Shown piece after piece: positions 1 through 7,564 of a DNA stretch of 20,527 nucleotides. The stretch is from Haloarcula nitratireducens (GTDB lineage: Archaea > Halobacteriota > Halobacteria > Halobacteriales > Haloarculaceae), in the NCBI RefSeq assembly GCF_019599505.1, contig NZ_RKLT01000041.1, forward strand, positions 1-20,527, given 5' to 3'. Made by a program: the position numbers and the translations under genes. How positions within the stretch are numbered: position 1 is the stretch's first letter; the number at the start of each line of letters is the position of its first letter. Below the pieces are notes generated by a model. It searched no databases. It was given only the letters and a program-made list of their open reading frames with translations, and was not told where the DNA came from.

Positions 1-114
1 CAACTCCAAGACGCTCTTAGCAACCGATTCTTTGACTCGCTTGATGAACTAACCTCGGCAATCGACACTGCTCTCGACCAGCTATCTCTTCCAAAAGTGA
101 GTAATTACTTCTAA
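1..114 (+). CDS. IS630-type transposase, C-terminal end (partial)
   Basis: The window opens inside a reading frame of 37 codons that stops at 112-114. The peptide has the form RFFDSLDELTSAIDTALDQL and ends in LPKVSNYF. That tail matches the C-terminus of haloarchaeal IS630-family DDE transposases, whose last helix carries an aromatic-rich FFDSL(D/E)EL pattern. The catalytic DDE residues lie upstream of the window, so activity cannot be judged. It marks the left edge as a mobile-element junction. No clear terminal inverted repeat could be delimited in the roughly 90 bases that follow. The family assignment is from memory of the tail motif. Confidence 0.7.
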   Translation, partial: QLQDALSNRFFDSLDELTSAIDTALDQLSLPKVSNYF

Positions 115-201
115 CGACTACGATAGACCTGTAGTGAGTGGGGCCACCCGCGAGGCTCGTGTGCCCGTGATCCAAGACACGAAACTTTCCCACTACCCGT
201 G

Positions 202-475
202 ATGAAGCTCCGACGAGAGGGGCCGCTGACCGGAGATGCTTTTGAAGGTACCAGATACGACAAAGTCGAGATCTACGACATTCCCGCTGGGGATATCGAA
301 GTGGACGAACTAGCAGATGCTGTTGGCGTATCGAGTAGCGATGTAAGAGCCGACGGCGATGATCTTCAGGGTGGTCGCTCGGGTTATACAAATCACCTGC
401 CGAGGGGATACTGCATTCGAGGCTGCGCAACTCGCTAAGAAAGTGGAAGCTTTTCTTGGTGAGGAGAATAGCTGA
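202..475 (+). pseudogene. Small hypothetical gene broken by a frameshift
   Basis: An ATG at 202 (a GTG at 199 is in the same frame) opens a protein beginning MKLRREGPLTGDAFEGTRYD. It looks coding until about residue 50 (ELADAVGVSSSDV). The frame then turns into a basic, non-coding-looking tail ending at 438. In the next frame, from about 359 to 475, the protein-like sequence resumes as RVVARVIQITCRGDTAFEAA, followed by QLAKKVEAFLGEENS. One extra base near the gatgat repeat at 358-363 would explain the switch. The intact protein would be about 90 aa. I do not recognise the family. A sequencing error is an alternative to real decay. Confidence 0.5.
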
Positions 476-493
476 TTTGAGGGAGTCCGCTTA

Positions 494-1828
494 CTATTCG
501 TCCGTTCGAACCCCTTCGATCAAGCCCCCAAACTGCCGCAATACATCAATGCCGTTCTCGGCCGACGTCACCAACCGGTATCCCTGCTCACCACGTTCAA
601 CAACCCCGAGACTCGGATGAGCTAACAACACGAGTGACTGCTCAATCGCATCCGTATCAGGCACTTCCGTGTCCAACATCCCGACCAACACATAATGGAC
701 CTCAGAAGCCGTATGCCACCCACCACCTCGCTCAAGGGCCTCTAACACCGCGACCAACTGCTCGGCAGCCCCTTTCCGCTCCCCGATTAGATCGTCGACC
801 TCGTCCAACCGATCGTCCTGAAATGCCCCAGGCTCGAACAACACGTCTGCAATCGACTCGGGCACCACGCCGTACGTCTCAGCCCGCTCCACCAATGCTG
901 CCAACCGCTCAGCCGTCAGTAACACCAACCCACTGCGGTTGGCATCCTCGATGGCCGCTGGTGTGAACCCAGGCGCCACGACGACCGCATGATCAGCGCC
1001 ACGCGCCTCTTGATGGCCCTGAATACGAGTCCCGTCGGGCGACTGCAACCGACCGTTGCCACGGGCCTTCACTTCGACCACAGCGCTTGCCGGACTCGTG
1101 AGCTGGACGTCGGTATCGTCACCACCTTCGACCCACTGAGCGTCGAAGCCGATCCGTGCAAAGGCGTTCGCGACCAACTGCTCGAACTGGGCAGGCTCGT
1201 CACCGTTCGTACTTGCCGTAACTAGCTGCTGGGTGAACGACTTGGCTGCCACTGGGTCGTGATCATCCTCACTCTCGTCGTCATCATCGTCGACAGTATG
1301 CACTTTCGAGCCGACGTCGGTCAGCTCGGTGATGGCCGTCTCGACGGAATCATACTCACGTTCTAGCCGGTCAAGTCGCGTGTCGGCGACCCGCGTAAAG
1401 CCCTGCGGGTAGAAATCAGGGTTGTACCCAACGAGATCGTTGAAGTCTGCAAGCTCGACGTCGATCTCTTCGAAATCGGTGAAGAAGGTGAGATACTCCC
1501 ACCTCGTCTCTGAGTCTTGTGGGTCTCCGTCGATATCGAATAGATGCGTAGCCAGAGCGGGATCTTCTCGCGTCGACAGTACACGCGCCTGTCCGACGAA
1601 TCGGCCGTCGTGATAGAAGAGCGCGATATCTCCGTGTTCGACCTTCTGCCACGTATGGACGACCGAGGTGCCCCAGAGCCGCACCGATTCGTCGTCGTCG
1701 GCTCGGGCGGTAAAGTCGTCCGGCAGATACTCGGTTAGCTCGGCAAGGTCGAGCCCTTCTTTGACAGTCCGCAGATAATCCTGATAGACGTCGTCTCTGC
1801 TCGCCGTGATAATGACGATGCCAACCAC
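494..1828 (-). CDS. EVE-like domain fused to PD-(D/E)XK (Mrr-like) restriction endonuclease
   Basis: This 444-aa protein starts at GTG 1828, with a GGTGG element upstream. Residues 1-150 resemble an EVE/PUA-type domain: an MVGIVIITAS strand, then HTWQKVEHGDIALFYHDGRF and VGQARVL. An Asp-rich linker (about 179-191) leads to a nuclease domain (about 210-320). There D240 (DDTDVQL), E252-x-K254 (VVEVKARG) and the GHQEARGADH segment (about 271-280) fit the PD-(D/E)XK core of Mrr-like restriction enzymes. Residues about 345-435 look like a winged-helix module (GGGWHTASEVHYVL, then VVERGEQGYRLV). EVE-type domains read modified bases, so the inferred role is modification-dependent (type IV-like) restriction. 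No methyltransferase partner is adjacent. The gene is divergent from the GIY-YIG gene. The nuclease call is strong; the EVE call is moderate. Confidence 0.75.
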   Translation of the reverse strand: MVGIVIITASRDDVYQDYLRTVKEGLDLAELTEYLPDDFTARADDDESVRLWGTSVVHTWQKVEHGDIALFYHDGRFVGQARVLSTREDPALATHLFDIDGDPQDSETRWEYLTFFTDFEEIDVELADFNDLVGYNPDFYPQGFTRVADTRLDRLEREYDSVETAITELTDVGSKVHTVDDDDDESEDDHDPVAAKSFTQQLVTASTNGDEPAQFEQLVANAFARIGFDAQWVEGGDDTDVQLTSPASAVVEVKARGNGRLQSPDGTRIQGHQEARGADHAVVVAPGFTPAAIEDANRSGLVLLTAERLAALVERAETYGVVPESIADVLFEPGAFQDDRLDEVDDLIGERKGAAEQLVAVLEALERGGGWHTASEVHYVLVGMLDTEVPDTDAIEQSLVLLAHPSLGVVERGEQGYRLVTSAENGIDVLRQFGGLIEGVRTDE

Positions 1829-2143
1829 GTGCTAGCCCACCAGCACTATCAGCGGAATAAAACCGCTGATCACCACTGTTGGGAACCCAATCTTGATATC
1901 GAGATTGAGTTTCTCACTGAAGAGATCATATCTATCCGGCCTCGTCATTCCGTTTTGTCGGTACAACTCTCCAAGCATCGCTATTTCCACCTTCAAAAGC
2001 CAATAGCGATCCACTCCTCCTTAGCAGTGGAGAAGCAATTCATGGAGGCGTTTACTAGTATGGTTCAAACGAACTCGACAACTGATGTTACGTTAGTGTC
2101 TCTCTTATTATTTGTATCTCAGTAGATAGGACTAGAATAGAGG
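1829..2143. promoter_or_regulatory. Divergent intergenic promoter region
   Basis: This stretch of about 315 bases separates the divergent EVE/nuclease and GIY-YIG genes. Reading frames in it lack protein-like composition. An AT-rich segment at about 2101-2115 (cttattatttgta) is placed to be the TATA element of the plus-strand gene, whose ATG follows almost directly and is probably leaderless. No convincing inverted repeat was found. Confidence 0.35.
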
Positions 2144-3031
2144 ATGCAAGACAACACTCGCCATCAGGTACGCAAACTCAAGGCACAAGACAAGAGCCAA
2201 CTCAAGCAGTCACTTGCAGATGAACTAGACGGAATCTACAACAGGCAGATAACGAATTCGCTCCGGAACGATCTCATGACCGCCTGCTTTGGGCAGATTG
2301 AACCGAAACAGGGTCCATTCGAGAAGGTTCAATCCCACGAGAACTACTCGCCCTCGTGGAGTAATAAGAAACAGTTGGCTACGGCGCTCAGAATGAGTCT
2401 GTCAGAGCGTGTCGATCGTCCGGAACATGACGGCATCACGAGCTTAAACAAGCAAGTCATCGCCGAACTCATTGTCGCAATTCGCCAGACCGATACCAGT
2501 ACACAGGATCGGGATCCCAAGTCAGAGCAATCGGGTACCGCACCAGAGCGAACCAACGTTTCTGATTCCCCGTTCGACGACACACTCCCGGCAGCAGACT
2601 TCGATAACTACGCTCTGTATACGTGGATCGTCGAGCGTCGCACTACCAGTGCTGGTGAACATGGGGTCTACGTTCTCGACTGTACGCCGCCCATCGGTGA
2701 AGATGAGGATTTCCGGGTGAGCTCCCTTCGCCAAGACGTATCCCAGAAGTCGAATACTGGCCAATCACTGACGAAAATAGAGAAGGCCGCCGCGGCATTG
2801 AATCGGGGTGAACGACTCTACTACGTAGGATACGCGTCTGATGTCCCGACCAGGATTCGTCAGCACGTTAGCGGTGCCGATTCGGGAGGGGCAAAGTTCA
2901 CCAATCTATTTTCTCCACAGGCCTTAGTAGACGTGTCGTGGTATCAGACTGAGATGACCGCACGCAGTGAGGAGCGTCGTCGTGCAACGGAACTGACTGT
3001 CTCGGGCGAATCCTTTGGATACGCAGAATAA
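2144..3031 (+). CDS. GIY-YIG nuclease family protein
   Basis: This is a 295-aa protein. Its C-terminal third carries the GIY-YIG signature: GVY at 174-176, YYVG at 226-229, then ASDVPTRIRQH with the catalytic-type Arg at 237 or 239. The metal-binding Glu is likely E276 or E277 in SEERRRATEL. About 50 residues separate GVY from YVG, longer than in minimal GIY-YIG domains. The protein ends soon after the Glu helix. Residues 1-150 form an unrecognised, partly helical N-terminal domain rich in polar residues. GIY-YIG proteins cut DNA in repair, homing and restriction. Given the neighbouring nucleases, a defence or restriction role is inferred. The next gene begins 90 nt downstream on the same strand, so co-transcription is possible. 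Confidence 0.75.
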   Translation: MQDNTRHQVRKLKAQDKSQLKQSLADELDGIYNRQITNSLRNDLMTACFGQIEPKQGPFEKVQSHENYSPSWSNKKQLATALRMSLSERVDRPEHDGITSLNKQVIAELIVAIRQTDTSTQDRDPKSEQSGTAPERTNVSDSPFDDTLPAADFDNYALYTWIVERRTTSAGEHGVYVLDCTPPIGEDEDFRVSSLRQDVSQKSNTGQSLTKIEKAAAALNRGERLYYVGYASDVPTRIRQHVSGADSGGAKFTNLFSPQALVDVSWYQTEMTARSEERRRATELTVSGESFGYAE

Positions 3032-3121
3032 ATTTCATACAGGTCGAGGAATCGCCGCAGACATACTCGTGCCAACTTTGAGCCCGACATTCATGATGGT
3101 CCGGAACGCAGTCTCCCGGAA

Positions 3122-4504
3122 GTGACTCGCGTGAGTAACTCTGACCAGACCTACGCCAGCGAACTCGAACGGCTGAGTCAACAGTGGAAAACGATCACCG
3201 AGACCCCCGACAAGCCCCGATCAACGATGGACGTCATCGAGTATGGACTGGGCAAGCAACAGCGGGCCGAAGTGTATATCAATCGCCTGCTGTGTTACTT
3301 CCTCGACCCGGACAATCCCCACGGAATGGGCGACGACTTTCTCCAAACGTTCCTCAGTGGTCTCCCGGAGACAGCCCACTTTGACGAGGACACCTACGAC
3401 CTCGGGAGCGTCCGAGTGAACCAACAGGTTCTCGTCGAAAACGGGGAGGACACAGGCTATGCCGATCTGGTTCTCGATATCCCTGAGGAATGGGTCCTCC
3501 TCATCGAACTGAAGTTCTCGGCCGAAGAGACAGGCACGAAATTCTATGCTGAGGCACCGACAATCGGAGACGAACAGACCGATCAGTACGCATCGAGCCA
3601 ATACTACCTTTATCTCTACCAGCACGGTGAACCGGAGGCCAGCAGCCGTGATTTCGATAACTGGACGTGGCAAACATTCGTTGCTGATGTGCTCGACGAA
3701 CTCATTAGAGAGCACGCCCCTCGCTATCCGCAGCGGACCGCCGTGCAACTACACGATCTTCGAGACGACCTCGCGAACATTACTAACATGAGTGACGAGC
3801 AAACATCGGACGAAGAGAAGGTCGAACTGTATCTCGAACACGTCGACGCGATCGAGGACGTCAGTTCGACGTTCGACGACGCCTGGGAATCGTACAGCGA
3901 ACAATGGGATGAAGAGCTGGCCACGTCACTTGCGGAAGCGACAGCGATCAATGTCCACAGGACAGACAGCGACGAGTATCCCCAGGTCACCGTCCCGCGA
4001 GCTAACGCTGAGGACGAAGACTGGATTCTCCGGGCGAACGGCGGTGACTGGCAACACCTCCATCGGCATGGCTGGTACAGACACGAAGACACGCTTGAAC
4101 CACTGACAACCCGAGCAGATGACCGAAACGACCTCCGCATTGGGTTCTACCATCGGATGGAGAAGCATCGAAGCGACGCAGTTCAGGACCACCAGCTGCA
4201 GTTCAATTTCCGGAATATGGGGTCGAACCCCACGGCGTTCAAGACCATCTATGAGGAGCAGTTCAACGCTAGAAAGGCAGACATCGGGCGGCATGTCGCA
4301 GACACTGCGGGAACACTAACGGGGAACAAACTCACCATGATCACGGCTACGTACGATATTCCGGTAGCCAGCTACGAGAACTTCTTCGATGCCTATACCG
4401 CAGCCCTGCACGAGGCGTTCGTCGACCTCATCGTCGACAATCCGGACTTGATTGGCCTCCTCAGCGATACCTTCGAGGACGCGGTTGAAGAGTACAGTTC
4501 GTAA
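3122..4504 (+). CDS. PD-(D/E)XK nuclease superfamily protein (PF14281-like)
   Basis: This is a 460-aa protein starting at GTG 3122; an in-frame GTG at 3131 is an alternative. It has the pattern of the PF14281 PD-(D/E)XK family. The N-terminal helix reads VYINRLLCYFLDPDNPHGMG (51-70), which families of this type use as an E/N-x-x-L-xx-FLDP block. The core follows: D115 (YADLVLD), E129-L-K131 and Q155-Y156 in EQTDQYASSQYY. All expected active-site positions are present. The C-terminal half (about 260-460) is unassigned and has the FYHRMEKHR and QFNFRN strands often seen after this nuclease core. The family is usually found in phage-defence and plasmid settings. The substrate is unknown. Confidence 0.75.
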   Translation: MTRVSNSDQTYASELERLSQQWKTITETPDKPRSTMDVIEYGLGKQQRAEVYINRLLCYFLDPDNPHGMGDDFLQTFLSGLPETAHFDEDTYDLGSVRVNQQVLVENGEDTGYADLVLDIPEEWVLLIELKFSAEETGTKFYAEAPTIGDEQTDQYASSQYYLYLYQHGEPEASSRDFDNWTWQTFVADVLDELIREHAPRYPQRTAVQLHDLRDDLANITNMSDEQTSDEEKVELYLEHVDAIEDVSSTFDDAWESYSEQWDEELATSLAEATAINVHRTDSDEYPQVTVPRANAEDEDWILRANGGDWQHLHRHGWYRHEDTLEPLTTRADDRNDLRIGFYHRMEKHRSDAVQDHQLQFNFRNMGSNPTAFKTIYEEQFNARKADIGRHVADTAGTLTGNKLTMITATYDIPVASYENFFDAYTAALHEAFVDLIVDNPDLIGLLSDTFEDAVEEYSS

Positions 4505-4751
4505 CGTAGCACGTACGTTCCTGAAGGAAGACGTCGGCTTGCACTCGTGTGGCTGTGTATTCACTCCGGGACGAACCCACCAGCCACCGATATTTGAAAA
4601 CTGGCCTGCCTCAGTGACGTTCTATCAGTACCAATATCTAGTACTACGATGGATGTCGACTGTCCCTGCTGTCGACCGATGACATACAGAACGTTGCCTA
4701 AACAGTACAGCCCAGCAAAACTATTTCACAGATAACAGTCGAGTCAGAGGC

Positions 4752-5111
4752 ATGAAAGAATCCGCTGTGGAAGATGGCGTTGAAGTAACGCACCCAAAGT
4801 ACGGCCGTGGTGTCGTCACAGAGTACCGCCCCAACTTTGGAGCCGAGCCTGACGATATCGTCGTGGACTTTCACGCACTCGATGACTGTCGAACGCTTCC
4901 AGTATACGCTGTCGAGACAGCCCAGAAAGTAACAACAGCAAACGTTGAGCCGGGCCGATTCGGGTTTACTGCCGTGGTCGACGATGGGATTGGGACACTC
5001 ATCGTCCAGCCCAATGGGACCGGCGATGGGTACGCTATTGAATTACTGATCGGTGGTGAGTCAATTGATCACGCGACTGTGTCACGAGCGGATAGAACGG
5101 CTGTGCAGTAA
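4752..5111 (+). CDS. Small protein with Tudor/SH3-like (PcrA C-terminal type) domain
   Basis: This 119-aa protein starts at ATG 4752, with AGAGG just upstream. Residues about 8-52 (GVEVTHPKYGRGVVTEYRPN, then DDIVVDFHALDDCRTL) match the pattern of the small SH3-like Tudor barrel found at the C-terminus of UvrD/PcrA helicases: V-x-H-x-K-(Y/F)-G-x-G-x-V, then V-x-F. In helicases this fold contacts RNA polymerase or nucleic acid. Here it stands alone. The remaining residues form a beta-rich tail of unknown role. After the stop, a protein-like stretch in another frame continues to 5250, so the C-terminus may be frameshifted. It sits 247 nt downstream of the PD-(D/E)XK gene, and its function is unknown. 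Confidence 0.6.
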   Translation: MKESAVEDGVEVTHPKYGRGVVTEYRPNFGAEPDDIVVDFHALDDCRTLPVYAVETAQKVTTANVEPGRFGFTAVVDDGIGTLIVQPNGTGDGYAIELLIGGESIDHATVSRADRTAVQ

Positions 5112-5417
5112 GCCACTCGCATCCGCTATCGGGACAGCAACCAAAGAGATCAAAGAGTTGGTCGCCTCGAACTCCCAAGCACTCATCACAGCACTAGATG
5201 TTGCTTCGGTTTCTGACGACAGTCCTAGTTATCTCCGAGGCCCACTCTGACGATATCATTGACGATCTCTGATATATAAAACCGCCACCAAGGGTGGGTT
5301 ATATCCACCTTCTAGCAACTGAATGTGTAATCCAGTATCGGAACAATGAACCTGAATACAGAACGCTCAAAATATCTGATTTGATAAATATACAACAATA
5401 GTTATCAGCAGGCAACT
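5112..5417. other. Intergenic region, AT-rich, with possible decayed coding tail and TATA boxes
   Basis: This stretch of about 306 bases lies between the Tudor-like gene and the small-protein pair. From 5112 to 5250 one frame reads like helical protein (SAIGTATKEIKELVASNSQA). It has no credible start of its own and may be a frameshifted extension of the Tudor-like gene. From 5265 onward the DNA is AT-rich: tatataaaac at about 5272-5281, an imperfect stem around aagggtggg/ccacctt near 5290-5312, and ttgataaatatac near 5380-5393. The last of these is well placed as the promoter of the gene at 5418. Confidence 0.35.
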
Positions 5418-5645
5418 ATGAAACCAGTTCAGATGGCCAAACGAGACATTGGAAAGCAAATCGGAGAACAGGCCTCGAAAATTGCAGTCGAGGTCGGAAA
5501 AGAGGTTGGCGAGGAAATGAAGGATGCAGCAAAAGAGGGTGGAAAAGAGGCTGCTCGTGAGACAGTGAAGGAAACAATCGATACTGCCCAGCCACATATA
5601 GAAGAAGCTGCGAAGAACGCCGTAAACAAGATATTTGGAAAGTGA
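5418..5645 (+). CDS. Small Lys/Glu-rich amphipathic helical protein (LEA-like)
   Basis: This 75-aa protein is almost entirely predicted helix, built from Gly/Ala/Lys/Glu steps such as KEVGEEMKDAAKEGGKEAAR. The pattern recalls group 3 LEA or apolipoprotein-like amphipathic repeats. It contains 12 Lys, so it is close to charge-neutral, which is unusual beside the acidic proteins of a haloarchaeon. Codons are A-rich (AAA, GGA, ATA). It has no cysteine, no signal peptide and no transmembrane segment. The start at 5418 follows an AT-rich promoter-like stretch. A second tiny gene begins 3 nt after its stop, indicating an operon. The function is unknown; a membrane- or nucleic-acid-associated role is only a guess. 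Confidence 0.6.
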   Translation: MKPVQMAKRDIGKQIGEQASKIAVEVGKEVGEEMKDAAKEGGKEAARETVKETIDTAQPHIEEAAKNAVNKIFGK

Positions 5646-5648
5646 ATA

Positions 5649-5819
5649 ATGGTTAGAGCTATCCTCAAAAGCGGCGTCAAATTTCTACTAAAAGAAGCTG
5701 GAAAAGAGATTGCACTCACTGCCGGTGCTGCTGTCGCTAGTGCTACCTGGGCCAGAGTCAAAGAGCGATTCAGACGGAAAGAGGCAGTTGAGAACAGCGA
5801 CGATATCGTCTCTCAGTGA
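5649..5819 (+). CDS. 56-aa small basic protein with one hydrophobic helix
   Basis: ATG at 5649 lies 3 nt after the stop of the preceding small gene and reads 56 codons to TGA at 5817-5819. The protein begins MVRAILKSGVKFLLKEAGKE, followed by a hydrophobic Ala-rich stretch IALTAGAAVASATW (about 21-34). It ends in a charged tail with RVKERFRRKEAVENSDD. One weak transmembrane or membrane-surface helix flanked by positive charge is plausible. The tight spacing and shared Lys-rich, A-rich codon style support a real two-gene unit with its neighbour. No known family was recognised. A toxin/antitoxin-like or bacteriocin-like pair is possible but not shown. Confidence 0.5.
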   Translation: MVRAILKSGVKFLLKEAGKEIALTAGAAVASATWARVKERFRRKEAVENSDDIVSQ

Positions 5820-6282
5820 CTGCTGATTACTCCGACTAGCACTGTCGTCGGTTGTCGCTTCGGCAATGATAACAATTCCGTCAACCACTACTCTTGATTT
5901 GCGGGAGTTCGTCCTCGCTTCCGATCTGACTGAGTTCAACAGTGATCTGATCGAGGTGACTAGTGACATCCGTTTAAATCTCCGAGAGCAGGTCGTCGAT
6001 ATCTTGAGCTGTGCCCCTAATATCCATCACTTAGTTTGAACCGTCTGGATGCTCTCCGTATCGAGCGAATCACCGGTGCCGACGTAGGCTAGTACTGTCC
6101 ACATCTAACCCCCCAGTTGGGCATAATATCGAGAAACAAAACTCTATCTCCGATTGCTAATCAAAACACACCACCAGACGCGAAGTATAGAGCCATCTAA
6201 TCCCCAGTATAGCTGGTGTTCGCTGAATCAGACCAGCAGCAGTCGGCTTATACTTACCTAGTGGACGTACAGACCAGTTATC
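5820..6282. other. Intergenic region with a weak minus-strand coding remnant and a promoter
   Basis: These 463 bases hold no intact gene. On the minus strand, 6027 down to 5881 reads MDIRGTAQDIDDLLSEI, a stop, then TDVTSHLDQITVELSQIGSE and on to KSSG and a second stop. This is protein-like with an internal nonsense codon, so it may be a decayed small gene; confidence is low. At the right end, cttatactta (about 6247-6256) lies about 30 nt before the ATG at 6283 and fits a TATA box for a leaderless transcript. Nothing else was recognised. Confidence 0.3.
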
Positions 6283-7422
6283 ATGAATGGGTCACCAGCA
6301 GCAAACCTAGAGCGAGAACTAGAGTCAATGGGGATTGAGAAGGCTTGTGTCTATGATCCACTATTCGAAATGTACTGCTGTGGCGGCAGGAAAGCGTATC
6401 AGCGAGGCACACCACATCATGATGGAGCAGGCAACGTAGTTCGCGGTGGGAATCAGCTCTGGGACCATCCCCATCTCACGTATCTCACGGACCTCAGTCT
6501 CGTAACCCAGAGCGCGACTGGAAGTAAGGAAAATCGTGTGTACAGCTATACACTAACTGATGAAGCAGCAGAGGTCGGGGACCACATCTCTCAGAGTCGA
6601 CTAACCGAACAAAGAGAGGAGCTTGAGCGAATATTGTCTGACTTCTCGGATAAGTTTCTCTTCGTTGTCGCGATTGGTGGTGCCCGATATGGACGAATCG
6701 GCGGGAAGACAAAGAATCTGAGGATTCCAGCGGCGGATTATAGCGAAGCTTGGGATGACTCATGGGTAGCTGCCCTCGCAAGTACGCTGACAAGCACTGA
6801 GACGTTCCAAACCACTGAGTTGCTCTCACGAGAGGAGTTGGAGCGGGTGGTTAACCCCAACTCGACCAATGATGACGAACTCGATGTAGCAGCCGATCAC
6901 GAAGAGGAATTAGCGAAACAATTCTCCGAACTGTTTGCATCGGTACTTCTCAAAGTACCAGCGTTCCATAAGCAGGCAATCACCTTATTTGAGCAGCTAG
7001 AAGCGATCGGCTTCGCGTTTACCGATCAGGTGTTCTCAACCTCGGGGAAGTCATCAACTACGTACTGGCGGGCACCAGGCGCGATTACCGCGTATATCGA
7101 CTGTCCGTCCATAGAGAAAGAGCTCGCTGCATTTGCCTCACTATACCCGTTACTGAAATCCTATGCAGGCAGTGGCGCATCGTCTTACTCAAGAAAAGAT
7201 CTCCACATTGACCTGCAACGGCTAGCCTATGTAAATAGTAACGTAGGCATCGAGTCGGTTAGCGAGGAGCTTACCTATCTTCACGAACAGGGGATCACTT
7301 CGAAGTTAAACGGGGTACCTGAAACTTCCCGACCAGCGTTCCTGATAGAGGACAGAGAGCGGTTCGAGAGATACCTCGAACAGAAGATAGCGTCAACCGC
7401 CACCTCACTTGTAACAACATAA
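6283..7422 (+). CDS. Hypothetical protein, 379 aa, with winged-helix-like segments
   Basis: The family is not recognised. ATG 6283 is preceded at about -30 by a TATA-like element. Residues about 58-102 (LWDHPHLTYLTDLSLVTQSA, then YSYTLTDEAAEVGDHI) read like a winged helix with its beta-wing ending in Y-x-L-T. An N-terminal CVYDPLFEMYCCGGRK segment has three Cys within 15 residues. A second module at about 225-375 has paired helices and another possible winged-helix region (FEQLEAIGFAFTDQVFSTSG, then YWRAP). There is no signal peptide, transmembrane segment or catalytic motif. It lies between nuclease genes and a second unknown gene, so a DNA-binding or defence-accessory role is conceivable but unproven. 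The coding region itself looks intact and well formed. Confidence 0.65.
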   Translation: MNGSPAANLERELESMGIEKACVYDPLFEMYCCGGRKAYQRGTPHHDGAGNVVRGGNQLWDHPHLTYLTDLSLVTQSATGSKENRVYSYTLTDEAAEVGDHISQSRLTEQREELERILSDFSDKFLFVVAIGGARYGRIGGKTKNLRIPAADYSEAWDDSWVAALASTLTSTETFQTTELLSREELERVVNPNSTNDDELDVAADHEEELAKQFSELFASVLLKVPAFHKQAITLFEQLEAIGFAFTDQVFSTSGKSSTTYWRAPGAITAYIDCPSIEKELAAFASLYPLLKSYAGSGASSYSRKDLHIDLQRLAYVNSNVGIESVSEELTYLHEQGITSKLNGVPETSRPAFLIEDRERFERYLEQKIASTATSLVTT

Positions 7423-7564
7423 TCTACTCCTGAGCTATAGATTCCCCCAAATATCGAAACAGACACCCATCAACCTAGCCACCGGCTCCGTTACACGCCC
7501 CCTTGCATATGCTGCTGAGTAGTAGGGACAGGATGGTGAAGCCGACCGGCACTGTGCAGGACCT

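Noticed and set aside
4649..4735. 28-aa frame starting MDVDCPCCRP
   Set aside because: The CPCC motif is suggestive of metal binding, but the frame is very short, has no clear promoter or ribosome-binding site, and the rest is not protein-like.
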